The notes below the pieces were generated by a model. The model worked only from the letters and a program-made list of their open reading frames with translations, was not told the origin of the DNA and ran no database searches. A program made the position numbers and the translations under genes. From Acidisphaera sp035272265 (GTDB taxonomy: Bacteria > Pseudomonadota > Alphaproteobacteria > Acetobacterales > Acetobacteraceae): a DNA stretch of 6,895 nt. The stretch spans positions 1 through 6,895 of the forward strand of contig DATEQV010000308.1 in NCBI GenBank assembly GCA_035272265.1, written 5' to 3'. Each line of letters opens with the position of its first letter. Within the stretch, counting starts at the first letter, position 1. Below are positions 1 to 4,863 of the stretch, piece after piece.

Positions 1-1
1 C

Positions 2-1027
2 ATCCGCACGCAGAGCGGCGGCGTCTATGGCGTGTTCACGCCGTTCGCCCGCGCCTGCCGCGCGCAGCCCCTGCCCGACGCGCTGCCCCTGCCCCGCCGG
101 TTCGCCACGCCCGACGCGCCGCGCGGCGACCGGCTGGAGGAGTGGGGCCTGCTGCCGACGCGGCCCGACTGGGCCGGCGGACTGCGCAAGACATGGCGGC
201 CCGGCGAGGCCGGAGCGGCCGCGAGGGTGACGCGCTTCCTCGAGCATCTGCAGCACTACGACCGGCAGCGGAACCTGCCGGGACAAGCGGGCACGTCGAT
301 GCTGTCGCCGCATCTGCACTGGGGCGAGATCTCGCCCGTGCAGGTGTGGCACGTCGCGGATCGCCACGGCGGCGAGACCGGACCGGCGGGACGCGACGCG
401 TTCCTCAACGAGGTGCTGTGGCGCGAATTCTCCGCCTACCTGCTGTGGCATCACAGGACGCTGCCGGAGCGGCCGCTGCGGCCGGAGTTCGCCCACATGC
501 CGTGGCGGCACGACAAGGCGGCGCTGGCCGCCTGGCAGCGCGGGCGGACGGGCGTGCCGATCGTCGATGCCGGGATGCGCCAGCTCTGGCACACCGGCTG
601 GATGCACAACCGCGTGCGCATGATCGTCGGCTCGTTCCTGGTCAAGCACCTGCTGGTGCGCTGGCAGGACGGCGAGGCCTGGTTCTGGGACACGCTGTGC
701 GACGCCGACCTCGCGTCCAATGCCGCGAGCTGGCAGTGGATCGCCGGCTGCGGCGCCGACGCGGCACCGTTCTTCCGCGTGTTCAACCCGGTCCTGCAAG
801 GGCAGAAATTCGATCCGCATGGGACCTATGTACGCCGTTTCGTCCCCGAACTGGCAGAGCTGGACGCGAGGCACATCCATGCGCCGTGGGACGCGCCGGC
901 GATGCTGCTGCAGTCTGCCGGGGTGACGCTCGGGCAGAATTATCCGCTGCCGATCGTCGATCTGGCCGAGGGACGGCAGCGTGCGCTGGACGCGTTCCGC
1001 ACCGTCTCGCGCGAATCGGCGGCGTAG
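2..1027 (+). CDS. phrB: Deoxyribodipyrimidine photolyase (class I), 5' end outside the window
   Basis: This flavoenzyme uses blue or near-UV light to split cyclobutane pyrimidine dimers in DNA. The frame is open from base 2, so the start lies upstream. 341 residues are visible of a usual 450-480, and most of the N-terminal antenna domain is missing. The first residues (GVYGVFTPFARAC) match the end of the linker before the helical FAD domain. Family blocks follow in order: TSMLSPHLHWGEISP, NEVLWREFSAYLLW, WQRGRTGVPIVDAGMRQL, TGWMHNRVRMI, DADLASNAASWQW, and FRVFNPVLQGQKFD. The electron-transfer Trp triad of E. coli (W306, W359, W382) is matched by Trp codons at 533, 662 and 731. The FAD-contacting Asn378 is matched by the AAT codon at 719. 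It is very probably functional. A CPD photolyase is preferred over a cryptochrome because of the substrate-site WREF block and the GWMHNR/WQW pattern. The antenna cofactor cannot be judged. Confidence 0.95.
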   Translation: MRTQSGGVYGVFTPFARACRAQPLPDALPLPRRFATPDAPRGDRLEEWGLLPTRPDWAGGLRKTWRPGEAGAAARVTRFLEHLQHYDRQRNLPGQAGTSMLSPHLHWGEISPVQVWHVADRHGGETGPAGRDAFLNEVLWREFSAYLLWHHRTLPERPLRPEFAHMPWRHDKAALAAWQRGRTGVPIVDAGMRQLWHTGWMHNRVRMIVGSFLVKHLLVRWQDGEAWFWDTLCDADLASNAASWQWIAGCGADAAPFFRVFNPVLQGQKFDPHGTYVRRFVPELAELDARHIHAPWDAPAMLLQSAGVTLGQNYPLPIVDLAEGRQRALDAFRTVSRESAA

Positions 1028-1052
1028 TGGCGTCTCGTCGGCCGCGACGTGT

Positions 1053-1070
1053 GCCGCCGCGCGGGGCGGC
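1053..1070 (+). terminator. GC hairpin after photolyase, possible weak terminator
   Basis: A perfect 6-bp stem (GCCGCC / GGCGGC) with a 6-base loop begins 25 bases after the photolyase stop. No T-run follows, so it is not a classical intrinsic terminator. It may stabilise the 3' end, or be a chance product of high GC. Confidence 0.25.
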
Positions 1071-1120
1071 GTTGCACGATGCGACGCGATTCGGCGTTTC
1101 GGCGACGGTGCGCGTGCGCG

Positions 1121-2644
1121 TCATGCCGGATTCGTTTCGGTGTCGGGTGGGACGTCCGGCGTGACGGTGCGGCGATGATCCCCGATCGTCCGATCCGGGT
1201 CGTCGGCGACGTGCACGGCGACGCCGGGGCGTTCGCCTTCGCCGCCGCGACCGACCGGTTCATCGTGCAGCTCGGCGATCTGACCGACTACGGCCCCGAC
1301 AGCGCGGGCGCCCTGCGGCTGATGTTCGAGCTGATCGATGCCGGACGGGGACTGTTCCTGCTCGGCAACCACGACCACAAGCTCGGGCGCGCGCTGCTCG
1401 GCCGGCAGGTGCGGTTCAATCCCGAACTGCAGGCGACGATCGGGCAGCTCGACGGCGCGCTGCGCGAGCGGACGTTGCGCGAGATCGAGCGCGCGCCGCT
1501 CTGGCTGCGGCAGGGCGACGCGCTGTTCGTCCATGGCGGGTTCCACACCGAGATGATGCTGCATCCCGCCCCACACGGGCTCGCCCGGCCCGAAGGCGCC
1601 GTCGCCCGCGCGCTGTACGGGGAGCCCACCGGACGGACGCAGCCGGACGGCTACCCCGAGCGCAGCCTCGCCTGGGTGGACCGCATCCCCGCCGGGCTGA
1701 CGGTCTATTGCGGCCACGACCGCCGCAGCACCGACGGGCGGCCGTACCGGGTGACCGGGCGGTCGGGCGGCACGGCGGTGTTCCTCGACACCGGCGCCGG
1801 CAAGGGCGGGCACCTGGCCTGGATCGACCTGTAGGCCGGCATTTCGCCCGGTTGCCGCCGCGGGACGGCGCGGCGTACGGGGGATGGGGGACGTGCTGCG
1901 GGGTGGCGGGCGCGCCGGCACCACGCTTCTGTCGGTCGTCGCGGTGTCCTGGATCGGTTCGTCGCTGCGTTTCTTGCGATGACGCGAGTCGGCGGCGTGG
2001 AGGTCGCGCAGGCGTTCGCGGCGGCATTGCTCGAGATGGCGCAGATGGCGGGCGTGGGCGCGCACGAGGTCGCGCTCGACCTCGCGGCGGTCGCGATGGT
2101 GCCAGGATTCGTGCGAGCCGCGATGGGCGATCATCGGCCACAATTCGGGCTCGAACTGCGGCGGCATCGGTTCGGGGCCGTTGCGGGCGACGTGTTCGCG
2201 GTGGCGGGCCCAGAACTGCCGGCGGCTGTCGCGGTATTGGCGGCGCTCGGCGAGCAGGCGCACGGCGCCGCGGCGGGCGAGCTTGTAGAGCGCGACCTCG
2301 GCCTTCCAGTCGCCCTGGTCGCGGGCGGCGACGTAATGGGCGCGGGCGGTCTCGCAGTGATGGCAGCGGGGCTTGCGGCGGTCGGTCCAGCTGTTGGGTG
2401 CGTCGCACCACGAGGTGAGGTCTCGGCGCCACGGGTTGGCGCGGAACAGCTTCTTCGGCGGCGGGCGGTGCTCGCAAAAGGCGTCGTAGGCGATCTCCAG
2501 CCGGTAGTGGCGCGTCTGGCCGCTGCAGCGCGGTGCCTCGTCGTCCGGCGGCGGCTTCGGGGCGCGCGTCGAGCGCGCGTACGGACGCGCGGCCATGAGG
2601 CGCTCGTAGAGGCGGACCAGTCGGGTCGGGAGCCAGCGCAGCAT
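1121..2644 (-). CDS. Arg/His/Cys-rich hypothetical protein; frame runs on antisense to the phosphoesterase
   Basis: I do not recognise this protein family. From the ATG at 2644, which has a near-perfect Shine-Dalgarno site, about 238 codons show strong coding character: nearly every third base is G or C, while second positions vary normally. This part is basic and rich in Trp, His and Tyr. Cysteines lie at residues 40, 57, 80, 94 and 97, the last two as CHHC, which could bind zinc. Residues about 110-230 are charged and probably helical. No signal peptide or membrane segment is seen. Beyond about 1930 the text turns Pro/Arg-rich and then becomes the exact codon-aligned antisense of the phosphoesterase. 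In that register stops need rare TTA, CTA or TCA codons, which explains why the frame stays open to 1121. The formal product is 507 residues. The N-terminal 235-240 are probably the real protein, and the true end is uncertain: a lost stop, a frameshift or a genuine overlap could each explain it. Confidence 0.6.
   Translation of the reverse strand: MLRWLPTRLVRLYERLMAARPYARSTRAPKPPPDDEAPRCSGQTRHYRLEIAYDAFCEHRPPPKKLFRANPWRRDLTSWCDAPNSWTDRRKPRCHHCETARAHYVAARDQGDWKAEVALYKLARRGAVRLLAERRQYRDSRRQFWARHREHVARNGPEPMPPQFEPELWPMIAHRGSHESWHHRDRREVERDLVRAHARHLRHLEQCRRERLRDLHAADSRHRKKRSDEPIQDTATTDRSVVPARPPPRSTSPIPRTPRRPAAATGRNAGLQVDPGQVPALAGAGVEEHRRAARPPGHPVRPPVGAAAVVAAIDRQPGGDAVHPGEAALGVAVRLRPSGGLPVQRAGDGAFGPGEPVWGGMQHHLGVEPAMDEQRVALPQPERRALDLAQRPLAQRAVELPDRRLQFGIEPHLPAEQRAPELVVVVAEQEQSPSGIDQLEHQPQGARAVGAVVGQIAELHDEPVGRGGEGERPGVAVHVADDPDRTIGDHRRTVTPDVPPDTETNPA
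1175..1834 (+). CDS. Stand-alone calcineurin-like metallophosphoesterase, Pnkp phosphatase-like
   Basis: This 219-residue protein is a single PPP-type metallophosphoesterase domain, predicted to be cytosolic. The dinuclear-metal motifs appear in order: GDVHG (D12, H14), GDLTDYGP (D35), GNHD (N65, H66), HGG (H120) and GHD (H181). A FLDTG segment follows near the C-terminus. The stretch between GNHD and HGG, the ALYGEPTG block and the LDTG ending resemble the central 2',3'-phosphatase domain of bacterial Pnkp RNA-repair proteins more than ApaH. No kinase or ligase domain is attached. The PPP arginine of GDxxDRGP is Tyr39 here. I chose the ATG at 1175 because GDVHG should lie close to the N-terminus; the open frame upstream to 1049 encodes only Arg/Cys-rich shadow. 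The Shine-Dalgarno before 1175 is weak. It follows photolyase by 147 bases on the same strand, so cotranscription is possible. The substrate is unknown: a nucleotide, RNA end or phosphoprotein could fit. Confidence 0.88.
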   Translation: MIPDRPIRVVGDVHGDAGAFAFAAATDRFIVQLGDLTDYGPDSAGALRLMFELIDAGRGLFLLGNHDHKLGRALLGRQVRFNPELQATIGQLDGALRERTLREIERAPLWLRQGDALFVHGGFHTEMMLHPAPHGLARPEGAVARALYGEPTGRTQPDGYPERSLAWVDRIPAGLTVYCGHDRRSTDGRPYRVTGRSGGTAVFLDTGAGKGGHLAWIDL

Positions 2645-2655
2645 TGATCTGTCCC

Positions 2656-2663
2656 CCTCCTTT
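2656..2663 (-). promoter_or_regulatory. Strong Shine-Dalgarno AAAGGAGG
   Basis: Read on the - strand, AAAGGAGG lies 11 bases before the ATG at 2644. It is the best ribosome-binding site in the window. It supports the - strand reading over the competing + strand open frame at 1979-2647. Confidence 0.75.
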
Positions 2664-2813
2664 CCCCGGGGTTCCAGCCGTTCGGCGGCTAGTTATCCTA
2701 GGGTTTTATTCTTGGAAAGAGGTTTTCGCGAACGGGCGACGAACCTTCGCACGTGTTCGTGCAGGCGTGCCTCGGCGGATTGATCTCTGCCGACCCATCT
2801 GCGGTACTGGGTC
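2664..2813. other. Divergent intergenic region
   Basis: About 150 bases separate the divergently oriented starts at 2644 and 2814. Positions 2690-2725 are clearly AT-richer than the rest of the window and are the likely home of promoters for both genes. I cannot place -35 and -10 boxes with confidence. Two small inverted repeats are present: AGCCG-TTCGG-CGGCT just before the AT-rich patch, and GCACG-TGTT-CGTGC at 2749-2762. No gene was seen. Confidence 0.4.
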
Positions 2814-3164
2814 ATGAACCCGCACGACAGCACGGCTGCGCAGCCCCGTTTCTTCTTCTGCCGCCTGATCCCGCCGCGTCCGACATTCGCGGCCGATATG
2901 ACGCCTGACGAGGCGAGCATCATGCAGTCCCACGTCGCCTACTGGAGCGACCTGCTCGCGCGCGGCAAGGCGGTCGTGTTCGGCCCGGTTGCCGATCCGC
3001 ACGGCCCGTGGGGACTGGGGGTGATCCGTGTCGCCGACGAGGCGGAGGCAAGCGCGCTGACCGAGGGCGATCCGGCGATCCGGTCGGAGCGCGGCTTTCG
3101 CTACGAGGTGCTGCCGATGCTCACCGCGGTCGCTGCTCAGGCGGGGGACGCCGCCCAGCGGTGA
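2814..3164 (+). CDS. YCII-family protein
   Basis: This 116-residue cytosolic protein matches the small YCII-related ferredoxin-like fold. Its biochemical role is mostly undefined outside a few family members. The typical layout is visible: a first strand (PRFFFCRLIPPRPTF, residues 11-25), a helix containing MTPDEASIMQSHVAYWSDLLARG with the conserved His in QSHVAYW, then the strand and turn KAVVFGPVADPHGPWGLGVI, and a final helix-strand unit ending in YEVLPML. The D-P-x-G element (ADPHGPWG) is a family hallmark. The start at 2814 is the only upstream ATG that fits, and the ribosome-binding site before it is poor, so initiation is less certain than the fold. It runs divergently from the 2644 gene and convergently to the small exported peptide gene, 80 bases away. 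It appears to be a single-gene unit. Confidence 0.85.
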   Translation: MNPHDSTAAQPRFFFCRLIPPRPTFAADMTPDEASIMQSHVAYWSDLLARGKAVVFGPVADPHGPWGLGVIRVADEAEASALTEGDPAIRSERGFRYEVLPMLTAVAAQAGDAAQR

Positions 3165-3244
3165 TCGCGTATCCCTGCGATGCCGCGCCGTTCGCCGCCA
3201 GCTTCACGCCGGGCGCCCGCCGACGCGGCCGGAGGATCAGCGCG

Positions 3245-3427
3245 TCAGTGCGTGCGCCCGGCGCCGCCGCCGGACCCGTGCATCTGCGCACCGTGGCCGC
3301 TTCCTCCGGTCTGATACGAGGAAATGGCGTGGCCGCTGCCCCCGGTCTGGTAGGCGTAAGCAGGCACTGCGGCGACCGCTCCGGCGGCAACGGCGACGAG
3401 GGCGAAGATCATCATCAGGCGGCGCAT
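3245..3427 (-). CDS. Small exported Gly/His peptide with YQTGGSGH repeats
   Basis: This 60-residue product is not recognised. A classical Sec signal peptide covers residues 1-25: MRRLMM start, long Ala/Val core, predicted cleavage after AYA. The mature peptide would be about 35 residues with no Cys. It is mostly Gly and Ser, with four His. The octapeptide YQTGGSGH occurs twice, at residues 26-33 (directly at the predicted mature N-terminus) and 38-45, separated by AISS. The tail is GAQMHGSGGGAGRTH. A good Shine-Dalgarno (AGGAGA at 3434-3439) lies 6 bases before the ATG, which supports translation. The gene follows globin 1 on the same strand, with a palindromic motif between them. Regularly placed His suggests, but does not show, metal or heme binding; a surface-exposed flexible peptide is another reading. 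Function is unknown. Confidence 0.75.
   Translation of the reverse strand: MRRLMMIFALVAVAAGAVAAVPAYAYQTGGSGHAISSYQTGGSGHGAQMHGSGGGAGRTH
3293..3352 (-). repeat. Two 24-bp coding repeats for YQTGGSGH
   Basis: The units are 3329-3352 and 3293-3316, separated by 12 bases. They match at 21 of 24 bases, and all three differences are synonymous. The duplication is therefore recent at DNA level or held by selection on the peptide. Confidence 0.85.
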
Positions 3428-3484
3428 GTTTTGTCTCCTGGGTTTGTGCAGGCGATCGCTAGCGCCACTGGGAGCCGCTCGCCA

Positions 3485-3496
3485 TGAACCGGTTCA
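3485..3496. promoter_or_regulatory. Palindrome TGAACCGGTTCA, copy 1, putative operator
   Basis: This perfect 12-bp palindrome lies 24 bases past the globin 1 stop and 57 bases before the start codon of the small exported peptide, where a promoter or operator would sit. The form, with a central CG and AACCGGTT core, resembles LacI/GalR-family operators. The same 13-mer (GTGAACCGGTTCA on the - strand) recurs at 4806-4819. Confidence 0.5.
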
Positions 3497-3520
3497 CCCT
3501 CGGCGCGCGGTCGCCGCGGC

Positions 3521-3982
3521 TCAGTCCGCTGCTGCGGCCAAACCGCCGTGACCGGCGGGGTCCGCCTGCGCCCCGCCGCCGTACGCCGCGTCCTTCATCT
3601 GGCCCGTGAGGGTCTCGTAGCACGCGGTCCAGGCGGCGCGGATCTCGGGCGTGAAATCCGCGCCGAGCGCCTGCTCCAGGGTCCAGAGCAGCGCGTCGCC
3701 GCCGGTGTCGTAGTCGGCCGGCTTGACGCCGTAAGCGACGTGACGCCGCCCCAGATCGCGCACCGCAGGCACGATCTCATGCAGCCGGTGCAGATTGGCG
3801 ACCGCCATCGCCATGACCGCCATCAGCTTCTTGCCCTGCTGCGCGGCATCGATACTGAACAGCGCGCGCAGAGAGGGATCGATCGTGAACATCCGCTGGT
3901 ACAACAGCTCGCCCGCCTGATCGGATATCGGGGCGATGCGCGCAAAGGTCGCGCGCACGAGGTCCTTCTGGACGTCGTCCAT
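3521..3982 (-). CDS. Single-domain globin 1 (Vitreoscilla/flavohemoglobin-type)
   Basis: This 153-residue protein is predicted to be a cytosolic heme protein that binds oxygen or nitric oxide. It matches the globin domain of flavohemoglobins and Vitreoscilla hemoglobin but has no FAD/NAD reductase domain. Pocket residues are in place: B10 Tyr28 (LLYQRMF), CD1 Phe42 (RALF), E7 Gln49 and proximal F8 His81 (RRHVAYGV), with Tyr91 matching the tyrosine of the flavohemoglobin proximal triad. The glutamate expected in helix H of that triad is not evident. A Gly/Ala-rich tail of about 20 residues follows the globin fold and is absent from globin 2. I chose the ATG at 3982 because GGAG lies 7 bases upstream; an in-frame ATG at 4000 would add MQWRPT and has no good site. 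Genes of this type are often labelled hemin receptor, which is misleading. An extragenic hairpin lies upstream and the TGAACCGGTTCA palindrome downstream. Confidence 0.9.
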   Translation of the reverse strand: MDDVQKDLVRATFARIAPISDQAGELLYQRMFTIDPSLRALFSIDAAQQGKKLMAVMAMAVANLHRLHEIVPAVRDLGRRHVAYGVKPADYDTGGDALLWTLEQALGADFTPEIRAAWTACYETLTGQMKDAAYGGGAQADPAGHGGLAAAAD

Positions 3983-4030
3983 GGTCGGTCTCCATTGCAA
4001 AGTGGTGGCTTCGGGCAGATGTCACGAACC

Positions 4031-4120
4031 GTCACTGCGAGCGAAAGCAACCCAGGGCAACACGGCAGACGTTTGTCGTGCGGCCCTGGGTTGCTTCGTC
4101 GCTTCACTCCTCGCAATGAC
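4031..4120. repeat. REP-like extragenic palindrome (GTCATTGCGAG type)
   Basis: A 90-base near-continuous inverted repeat. The outer arms begin GTCACTGCGAG (left) and, on the opposite strand, GTCATTGCGAG (right). Both then share AAGCAACCCAGGGC. The right arm carries about 10 extra bases between these blocks. The inner arms CACGGCA / TGTCGTG close on a 6-base loop. Repeats opening with GTCATTGCGAG and continuing with GAAGCAA are widespread extragenic palindromes in alphaproteobacteria. It sits between the stop of the exported protein gene and the start of globin 1, so it may serve as a terminator or mRNA 3' stabiliser. Confidence 0.8.
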
Positions 4121-4150
4121 GGGACGGGTCGTTTCGTTCGGGACTTGGTC

Positions 4151-4501
4151 TCAGTCGGTCTGCACGTCCGGGTGGTCGAACTCGATCACGTCGCCGCGGC
4201 GATGGAACACGAGCCGCACCGGCGGCTGCCCCACGGCGCGGGGCACCGAAATCGTGGCATCCTGCCCGGGCTGCAGGACCGCCTCGAATCGCAGCACCGT
4301 GGGCTCCGCGGCCATTGTCTGCGCGGTCGCGACGAGATGGAATCCGTGCGGCGTGTCGACGTAGTACGCGTACACCGAGACATCGCCGAGGTCGGCCTGC
4401 ATCCCGTCGATCGGGCGCAGCGAGTCGGCGTGCACGGCGGGTGCGGCGCCGAGCAGCGCCAGCGTCGTGCACAGAGTCAGGCCACGTTGCGAAATACGCA
4501 T
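4151..4501 (-). CDS. Exported protein of unknown function, 116 residues
   Basis: I do not recognise a family. Residues 1-25 form a Sec signal peptide: MRISQRG start, hydrophobic LTLCTTLALLGAAPAV core, predicted cleavage after VHA. The Cys in the core is not in a lipobox. The mature protein of about 91 residues alternates hydrophobic and polar residues (VSVYAYYV, FHLVATAQ, VLRFEAVL, VRLVFHRRGDVIEF), which suggests a small beta-sandwich in the periplasm. It has no Cys after cleavage and is acidic at the C-terminus. I chose the ATG at 4501 because AAGGA lies 8 bases before it and the signal peptide starts there; the open frame upstream to 4618 adds an implausible Arg/Pro-rich stretch. It lies between the two globin genes on the same strand, with a 362-base leader region upstream and the extragenic hairpin downstream. 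Function is unknown; the context suggests a link to the globins. Confidence 0.78.
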   Translation of the reverse strand: MRISQRGLTLCTTLALLGAAPAVHADSLRPIDGMQADLGDVSVYAYYVDTPHGFHLVATAQTMAAEPTVLRFEAVLQPGQDATISVPRAVGQPPVRLVFHRRGDVIEFDHPDVQTD

Positions 4502-4725
4502 GGTGTTTGTCCTTCCCGGTTGCGATGGCGAATGCCCAGTGCTGGTCGTGGGCGCGGGCCGGAACCTAAGGAGCAGAGGTGCCGCCGTCGTCTCACGCAG
4601 CGCAGGTCGATATCTCATTGCGTGCAGTGACCGTAACGGACGCGCGCTGCACGGAGAGACGGATCAGTACGCCCGGCCGTCGGGACGAAGGCATTACGAG
4701 CCGGTACCGGTCCGTACACGCGACA

Positions 4726-4754
4726 GGTCACCCCGCCGCGACTGCGAGGTGACC
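4726..4754. repeat. Inverted repeat GGTCACC...GGTGACC
   Basis: Perfect 7-bp arms flank a 15-base spacer (arm centres 22 bases apart, about two helical turns). This geometry fits either a dimeric regulator site or an RNA stem-loop. It lies 225 bases upstream of the start at 4501. Confidence 0.4.
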
Positions 4755-4805
4755 CGACCGGCCGAAGACGTCAGGGAGAGTTTGGCGCCGCGAGAGGTTG
4801 CGGCT

Positions 4806-4819
4806 GTGAACCGGTTCAC
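4806..4819. promoter_or_regulatory. Palindrome GTGAACCGGTTCAC, copy 2, putative operator
   Basis: This perfect 14-bp palindrome lies 44 bases past the globin 2 stop. It shares 13 identical bases, in the same orientation, with the copy near 3490, which likewise follows a globin gene. It is 305 bases from the next start codon (4501), so as an operator it would imply a long leader. A role tied to the globin 3' end is also possible. Confidence 0.5.
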
Positions 4820-4841
4820 GCCCGCGTGTTTTGCGGTGGCT

Positions 4842-4854
4842 CGCGCGCCGCGCG
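4842..4854 (-). terminator. GC hairpin after globin 2, possible weak terminator
   Basis: Arms CGCGC / GCGCG enclose a 3-base loop 9 bases after the globin 2 stop. No U-tract follows, so termination is speculative. Confidence 0.2.
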
Positions 4855-4863
4855 TCCGAGGGG

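Larger units (their letters stand above)
4502..4863. other. 362-base intergenic region between globin 2 and the exported protein gene
   Basis: No convincing gene is seen on either strand; the open frames here are Arg-rich shadows without ribosome-binding sites. The region holds a perfect palindrome CCGGTACCGG at 4701-4710, an inverted repeat at 4726-4754, the TGAACCGGTTCA palindrome at 4807-4818 and a GC hairpin next to the globin 2 stop. It is unusually long for this compact segment. It probably contains the promoter and a leader for the gene starting at 4501. An unannotated small RNA cannot be excluded. Confidence 0.5.

Noticed and set aside
451..786. 111-codon - strand frame inside photolyase
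   Set aside because: Antisense to highly conserved photolyase motifs, with no independent support.
1028..1174. Upstream extension of the phosphoesterase to 1049
   Set aside because: The extra residues are Arg/Cys-rich and the catalytic GDVHG motif would then lie far from the N-terminus.
1249..1264. ACCGGTTCA in the phosphoesterase gene, resembling half of the palindrome
   Set aside because: Only one half-site is present and it encodes conserved-frame residues; likely coincidence.
1416..2477. 353-codon Arg/Pro-rich - strand frame
   Set aside because: It is a shifted-frame shadow of the 2644 gene and the phosphoesterase antisense; Arg/Pro/Ala runs and no start signal.
1979..2647. 222-codon + strand open frame opposite the hypothetical gene
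   Set aside because: Composition is Ala/Val/Gly monotony typical of antisense to a GC-rich gene, it has no ribosome-binding site, and the - strand reading has better codon periodicity and a near-perfect Shine-Dalgarno.
3210..3219. CGGGCGCCCG palindrome between the YCII and peptide genes
   Set aside because: Short, no loop, no T-run, and expected by chance at this GC content.
3548..4630. 360-codon + strand frame across globin 1, the hairpin and the exported protein
   Set aside because: It crosses two well-supported - strand genes and an extragenic palindrome; its content is His/Arg-rich antisense text.
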